Assembly (NCBI GenBank): GCA_016295505.1
Contig: JAEDLC010000081.1
Location: 1-8,250 of the forward strand
Source of the DNA: Dorea sp.
GTDB taxonomy: Bacteria > Bacillota_A > Clostridia > Lachnospirales > Lachnospiraceae
Length of the DNA stretch: 8,250 bases
Reading direction: 5' to 3'
Position 1 is the first letter of the stretch, and each line of letters starts with the position of its first letter. Positions 5,510 through 8,250 of this stretch are shown here, piece by piece. Both the position numbers and the translations under genes were made by a program. A model generated the notes under the pieces. It saw only the letters and a program-made list of their open reading frames with translations, did not search any database and was not told the DNA's origin.

Positions 5510-7744
5510 TTGAGCATATATGACACATTAAATGAACAGCAGAAAGAGGCGGTGCTTCATACGGAAGGACCGCTTCTGATACTTGCGGGAGCGGGATCAG
5601 GAAAAACCCGTGTACTGACACACCGTATCGCGTATCTGATCGAAGAAAGAGGCATCAATCCGTGGAACATTCTTGCAATAACATTTACCAACAAGGCTGC
5701 CGGAGAGATGAGGGAACGAGTGGACCGTCTGGTAGGATATGGTTCTGAAAGTATCTGGGTCAGTACATTTCACTCCATGTGTGTGAGGATTCTGAGAAGA
5801 CATATCGGCCTTCTTGGGTACGATACGAATTTTACGATCTATGATACAGACGATCAGAAGATATTGATGAAAGATGTATGTAAGCTTCTTCAGGTAGATA
5901 CGAAGATCTATAAAGAACGGGCTCTGATGGCGGCCATTTCTCATGCCAAAGAAGAGCTGATTACGTCGGAGGAGTTTCGCCTGCAGGCGGAAGGGGATTA
6001 CAGCAGGCGAAAGATCGCAGAAGTGTATGAAGAATACGAAAAACAGCTGAAGGCCAATAATGCTCTGGACTTTGATGATCTTCTGGTGAAAACGGTTCAG
6101 TTATTCCAGACACAGAAGGATGTTCTGGAGTATTATCAGGAACGCTTTCGATATATCATGGTAGATGAGTATCAGGATACTAATACGGTACAGTTCCGCC
6201 TGATTCAGCTGCTGGCTTCCAGATACCGGAACCTGTGTGTGGTTGGTGATGATGACCAGTCGATCTATAAATTCCGGGGAGCCAATATCAAAAATATTCT
6301 CAATTTTGAGCAGGAATTTGAAGATGCAAAGGTGATCAAACTGGAACAGAACTACCGATCCACCGGCAATATTTTGAACGCTGCCAATGCAGTGATCCGT
6401 AATAACCGGGGGAGAAAAGATAAGACACTCTGGACCGATAACGGGGAAGGGGATAAGATACAGTTTCGTCAGTTTGACACGGCGTATGATGAGGCGGAGT
6501 ACATAGCGGAGGATATCCGGGATCATGTGGATCAGGGAGACGGATCTTATCATGACCATGCTATTTTGTATCGCACCAATGCGCAGTCCCGTATGTTTGA
6601 AGAAAAGTTTGTGACGGCCAACATTCCATATAAGATTGTAGGAGGAATCAACTTCTATGCCAGACGGGAGATCAAGGATCTGCTGTCCTATCTGAAAACG
6701 GTGGATAACGGCAAGGATGATCTGGCTGTCCGGAGAATTATCAATGTTCCGAAGCGTGGAATCGGACTGACCAGTATCAACCGGGTGCAGGAATATGCAG
6801 CTTCCAGGGAACTGGGATTTTATGAAGCTCTGCAAGGGGCAGATCTGATTCCGAATATCGGAAGAGGTGTCTCAAAACTTGAGTCGTTTGTGGCTTTGAT
6901 CGAGCATTTTAAGGCAGATGCAAAGGATCTTAGTATCTCGGATCTGATGCAGGAGATCATCGAAGAGACCGGATATGTAGAGTCTCTGCTGGGAGAAGGA
7001 GACCCGGAAGAATCACAGAGCCGGATTGAGAACATCGATGAGCTTCGAAGTAAGATCGCGGCCTATGAGGAGATGTGTGAGGATCAGAATGAACCGGCAA
7101 CCTTAAGCGGTTTCCTGGAGGAAGTGGCGCTTGTGGCTGACATTGACAGTCTGGATGAAGATTCGGATTATGTGGTGCTGATGACGCTTCACAGTGCAAA
7201 GGGACTCGAATTTCCGCATGTGTATCTGGCGGGTATGGAAGACGGACTGTTTCCGAGTTATATGACGATCACGGCAGATGATCCGGAAGAACTGGAAGAA
7301 GAGCGGCGCTTATGTTATGTGGGAATCACAAGAGCTGAAAAAGAACTGACAATGACCTGCGCAAGGCGGAGAATGGTGCGCGGAGAGACACAGTATAACA
7401 AGATGTCCCGCTTCTTAAAAGAAGTTCCGATGGAACTTCTGTCAACAGGTGCTGTATTTCAGAAAGAAAAAGAGGAAGAAGTGAAAAAGGCAGCTTATGT
7501 GCAGGCAAGAGAAGCTTTCCGTGCAAAAGCATTTACAGCAGTGAAGCCGACACAGAGTTTTGGAACACCGAAGGGAGGAAAACTGGACTACGGCGTGGGA
7601 GACCGTGTGCGCCATATCAAGTTTGGGGAAGGAACGGTCCTGGCAGTTGTGGAAGGCGGCAGAGATTATGAGGTGACGGTTGACTTTGACGGCCCCGGAA
7701 CCAAGAAGATGTTTGCAGCATTTGCCAGACTGCAGAAGATATAA
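5510..7744 (+). CDS. pcrA: ATP-dependent 3'-5' DNA helicase PcrA/UvrD
   Basis: This 744-residue protein is full length for PcrA, the essential superfamily 1A helicase of Gram-positive bacteria. It unwinds DNA in repair and rolling-circle replication and removes RecA and stalled RNA polymerase. All core motifs are present: Q-motif LNEQQKEAV near the start; motif I GAGSGKT (27-33, Lys32); motif II DEYQD (219-223); motif III GDDDQSIYKFRGA (from 246, Gln250); motif IV LEQNYRS (278-284); motif V TLHSAKGLEF (559-568); and motif VI EERRLCYVGITRAE (from 597, Arg608 as the likely arginine finger). A linker of low conservation (about 640-690) leads to a C-terminal Tudor-like domain (693-744, DYGVGDRVRHIKFGEGTV), which in PcrA and UvrD contacts RNA polymerase. 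Nothing is missing or disrupted. No hairpin terminator follows, so transcription may continue into the next gene. Confidence 0.97.
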   Translation: MSIYDTLNEQQKEAVLHTEGPLLILAGAGSGKTRVLTHRIAYLIEERGINPWNILAITFTNKAAGEMRERVDRLVGYGSESIWVSTFHSMCVRILRRHIGLLGYDTNFTIYDTDDQKILMKDVCKLLQVDTKIYKERALMAAISHAKEELITSEEFRLQAEGDYSRRKIAEVYEEYEKQLKANNALDFDDLLVKTVQLFQTQKDVLEYYQERFRYIMVDEYQDTNTVQFRLIQLLASRYRNLCVVGDDDQSIYKFRGANIKNILNFEQEFEDAKVIKLEQNYRSTGNILNAANAVIRNNRGRKDKTLWTDNGEGDKIQFRQFDTAYDEAEYIAEDIRDHVDQGDGSYHDHAILYRTNAQSRMFEEKFVTANIPYKIVGGINFYARREIKDLLSYLKTVDNGKDDLAVRRIINVPKRGIGLTSINRVQEYAASRELGFYEALQGADLIPNIGRGVSKLESFVALIEHFKADAKDLSISDLMQEIIEETGYVESLLGEGDPEESQSRIENIDELRSKIAAYEEMCEDQNEPATLSGFLEEVALVADIDSLDEDSDYVVLMTLHSAKGLEFPHVYLAGMEDGLFPSYMTITADDPEELEEERRLCYVGITRAEKELTMTCARRRMVRGETQYNKMSRFLKEVPMELLSTGAVFQKEKEEEVKKAAYVQAREAFRAKAFTAVKPTQSFGTPKGGKLDYGVGDRVRHIKFGEGTVLAVVEGGRDYEVTVDFDGPGTKKMFAAFARLQKI

Positions 7745-7778
7745 AAGTGGAATAAAAGGATAGTTTTTTTGATTAAAA

Positions 7779-7810
7779 TTGTAGTAATCCGACCGGGTTG
7801 ATGGTATAAT
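7779..7810 (+). promoter_or_regulatory. Extended -10 promoter of the small membrane protein gene
   Basis: TGGTATAAT (7802-7810) is an extended -10 element (TGN plus a perfect TATAAT). The only -35-like sequence, TTGTAG (7779-7784), is 20 bp away, too far to be good; extended -10 promoters often do without one. The start near 7817 gives a leader of about 42 nt. Confidence 0.55.
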
Positions 7811-7858
7811 AAGACCAATAATTGAATTGCCGGAGAGCATTAGAAAGGATGTGGAAGC

Positions 7859-8104
7859 ATGAGTAAGGTAGAGGATATTATTGCAGCATCAAAGCTGAGT
7901 GAATTAATGAGCAAAAGAGAGGAAGAGGATAAGCACGGAAAGACCGTTCTCTGGATTCTCGCTATTGTAGGTGCGATTGCAGCAGTTGCAGGTATTGCTT
8001 ATGCCGTATATTGTTTCTTTACACCGGATTATCTGGAAGACTTCGAAGATGATTTTGATGATGATTTCGACGACGATTTCTTCAGCGAGGATGACCAGGC
8101 TTAA
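7859..8104 (+). CDS. Small single-pass membrane protein with acidic repeat tail
   Basis: This 81-residue protein of unknown function starts at an ATG with an AGAAAGGA ribosome binding site 9 nt upstream. Three parts are visible: a charged amphipathic N-terminal region (1-28, ending EEEDKHGK), one hydrophobic helix (about 29-54, rich in Ala, Ile and Val), and an acidic tail (57-80) in which 15 of residues 57-79 are Asp or Glu. There is no cleavable signal peptide. Basic residues K25, H26 and K28 before the helix predict the N-terminus inside and the acidic tail outside. The tail has Phe at 62, 66, 70 and 74, a tetrapeptide repeat. I have an impression of similar short proteins in Lachnospiraceae but cannot name a family. 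It has its own promoter and terminator, and probably also receives read-through from pcrA. Cation binding or a cell-envelope role is possible but not shown. Confidence 0.82.
   Translation: MSKVEDIIAASKLSELMSKREEEDKHGKTVLWILAIVGAIAAVAGIAYAVYCFFTPDYLEDFEDDFDDDFDDDFFSEDDQA
8033..8080 (+). repeat. Four tandem 12-bp units encoding an x-(D/E)-D-F tetrapeptide repeat
   Basis: The codons spell LEDF, EDDF, DDDF, DDDF (residues 59-74). Asp codons alternate between GAT and GAC, and Phe codons between TTT and TTC. The repeat is therefore kept at the protein level and is not a freshly duplicated DNA tract. Confidence 0.75.
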
Positions 8105-8136
8105 TTCGTAAAGAAAAGAATTGAATATGCATGAAT

Positions 8137-8188
8137 AAAAGCAGGTTGGAACCGTATCTGGTATGGGATGGTCATCTGACCTGCTTTT
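8137..8188 (+). terminator. Intrinsic terminator after the small membrane protein gene
   Basis: AAAAGCAGGT (8137-8146) and its exact complement ACCTGCTTTT (8179-8188) enclose a 32-nt interval. Two wobble pairs and G-C/A-T pairs lengthen the stem, and an inner hairpin CCGTA/TATGG (8152-8156 with 8162-8166) is possible. The T tract is short and interrupted (TTTTGTCTT), so it may be weaker than the terminator at 4946-4997. After it, 8189-8250 contains no recognisable gene; AGAAGGGA near the right edge could be the ribosome binding site of a gene just outside. Confidence 0.75.
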
Positions 8189-8250
8189 GTCTTGAATTGC
8201 CATATATCCGAAAGAATGTGAACGGCAGAGATCGATAATCAGAAGGGAAT

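Noticed and set aside
6101..6835. Long minus-strand open frame (244 codons) opposite pcrA
   Set aside because: The plus-strand frame contains essential helicase motifs across this interval; the antisense frame has no supporting signal.
7849..7866. Five-codon ORF overlapping the start of the small membrane protein gene, as a possible leader peptide
   Set aside because: Its ATG directly abuts the ribosome binding site with almost no spacing, so initiation there is unlikely.
1..8250. CRISPR arrays, tRNA or rRNA genes, insertion sequences, phage or defence genes
   Set aside because: No repeat-spacer pattern, cloverleaf, transposase motif or terminal inverted repeat was seen by eye on either strand; gene content and codon use look uniform along the window.

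Overview
The window looks like chromosomal DNA from a Gram-positive, low-to-mid GC anaerobe of the Clostridia, most likely Lachnospiraceae (relatives of Dorea, Blautia or Mediterraneibacter). This placement is inferred from AGGAGG-type ribosome binding sites, TATAAT-type promoters and the combination of DUF1836, DUF3783 and PcrA proteins; no rRNA or other direct marker is present.

Layout. Positions 1-612 (minus strand) hold the N-terminal 204 residues of a DUF1836 protein with a MerR-like helix-turn-helix; its gene runs off the left edge. Its promoter is almost entirely overlaid by a perfect AT-only inverted repeat (636-656). A divergent promoter at 714-741 drives a plus-strand operon (819-4946): a MarR-family regulator, then two overlapping or nearly abutting ABC exporter half-transporters, closed by a strong intrinsic terminator (4946-4997). 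A second plus-strand unit begins at 5022-5050 with a DUF3783 protein (5087-5476), followed 33 bp later by the PcrA/UvrD-type DNA helicase (5510-7744, TTG start). A third promoter near 7802-7810 precedes an 81-residue single-pass membrane protein with a very acidic tail (7859-8104), followed by a hairpin terminator (8137-8188).

How they work together. The two ABC proteins carry complementary degenerate motifs. The first has Asp and Gln in place of the catalytic Glu and the switch His, but an intact SGGQ signature. The second has intact Walker A, Glu and His, but an LSQGQ signature. This is the pattern of a heterodimeric exporter with one catalytic and one degenerate ATP site (TM287/288, BmrCD and LmrCD class). 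The MarR protein very probably regulates its own operon; the exported substrate cannot be read from the sequence. DUF3783 and PcrA are probably co-transcribed, which makes a link of DUF3783 to DNA metabolism possible but unproven.

Most of the window is ordinary core-genome content. The items most worth a second look are the palindrome embedded in the DUF1836 promoter, the repeated element after the marR promoter, and the tetrapeptide-repeat acidic tail of the small membrane protein.
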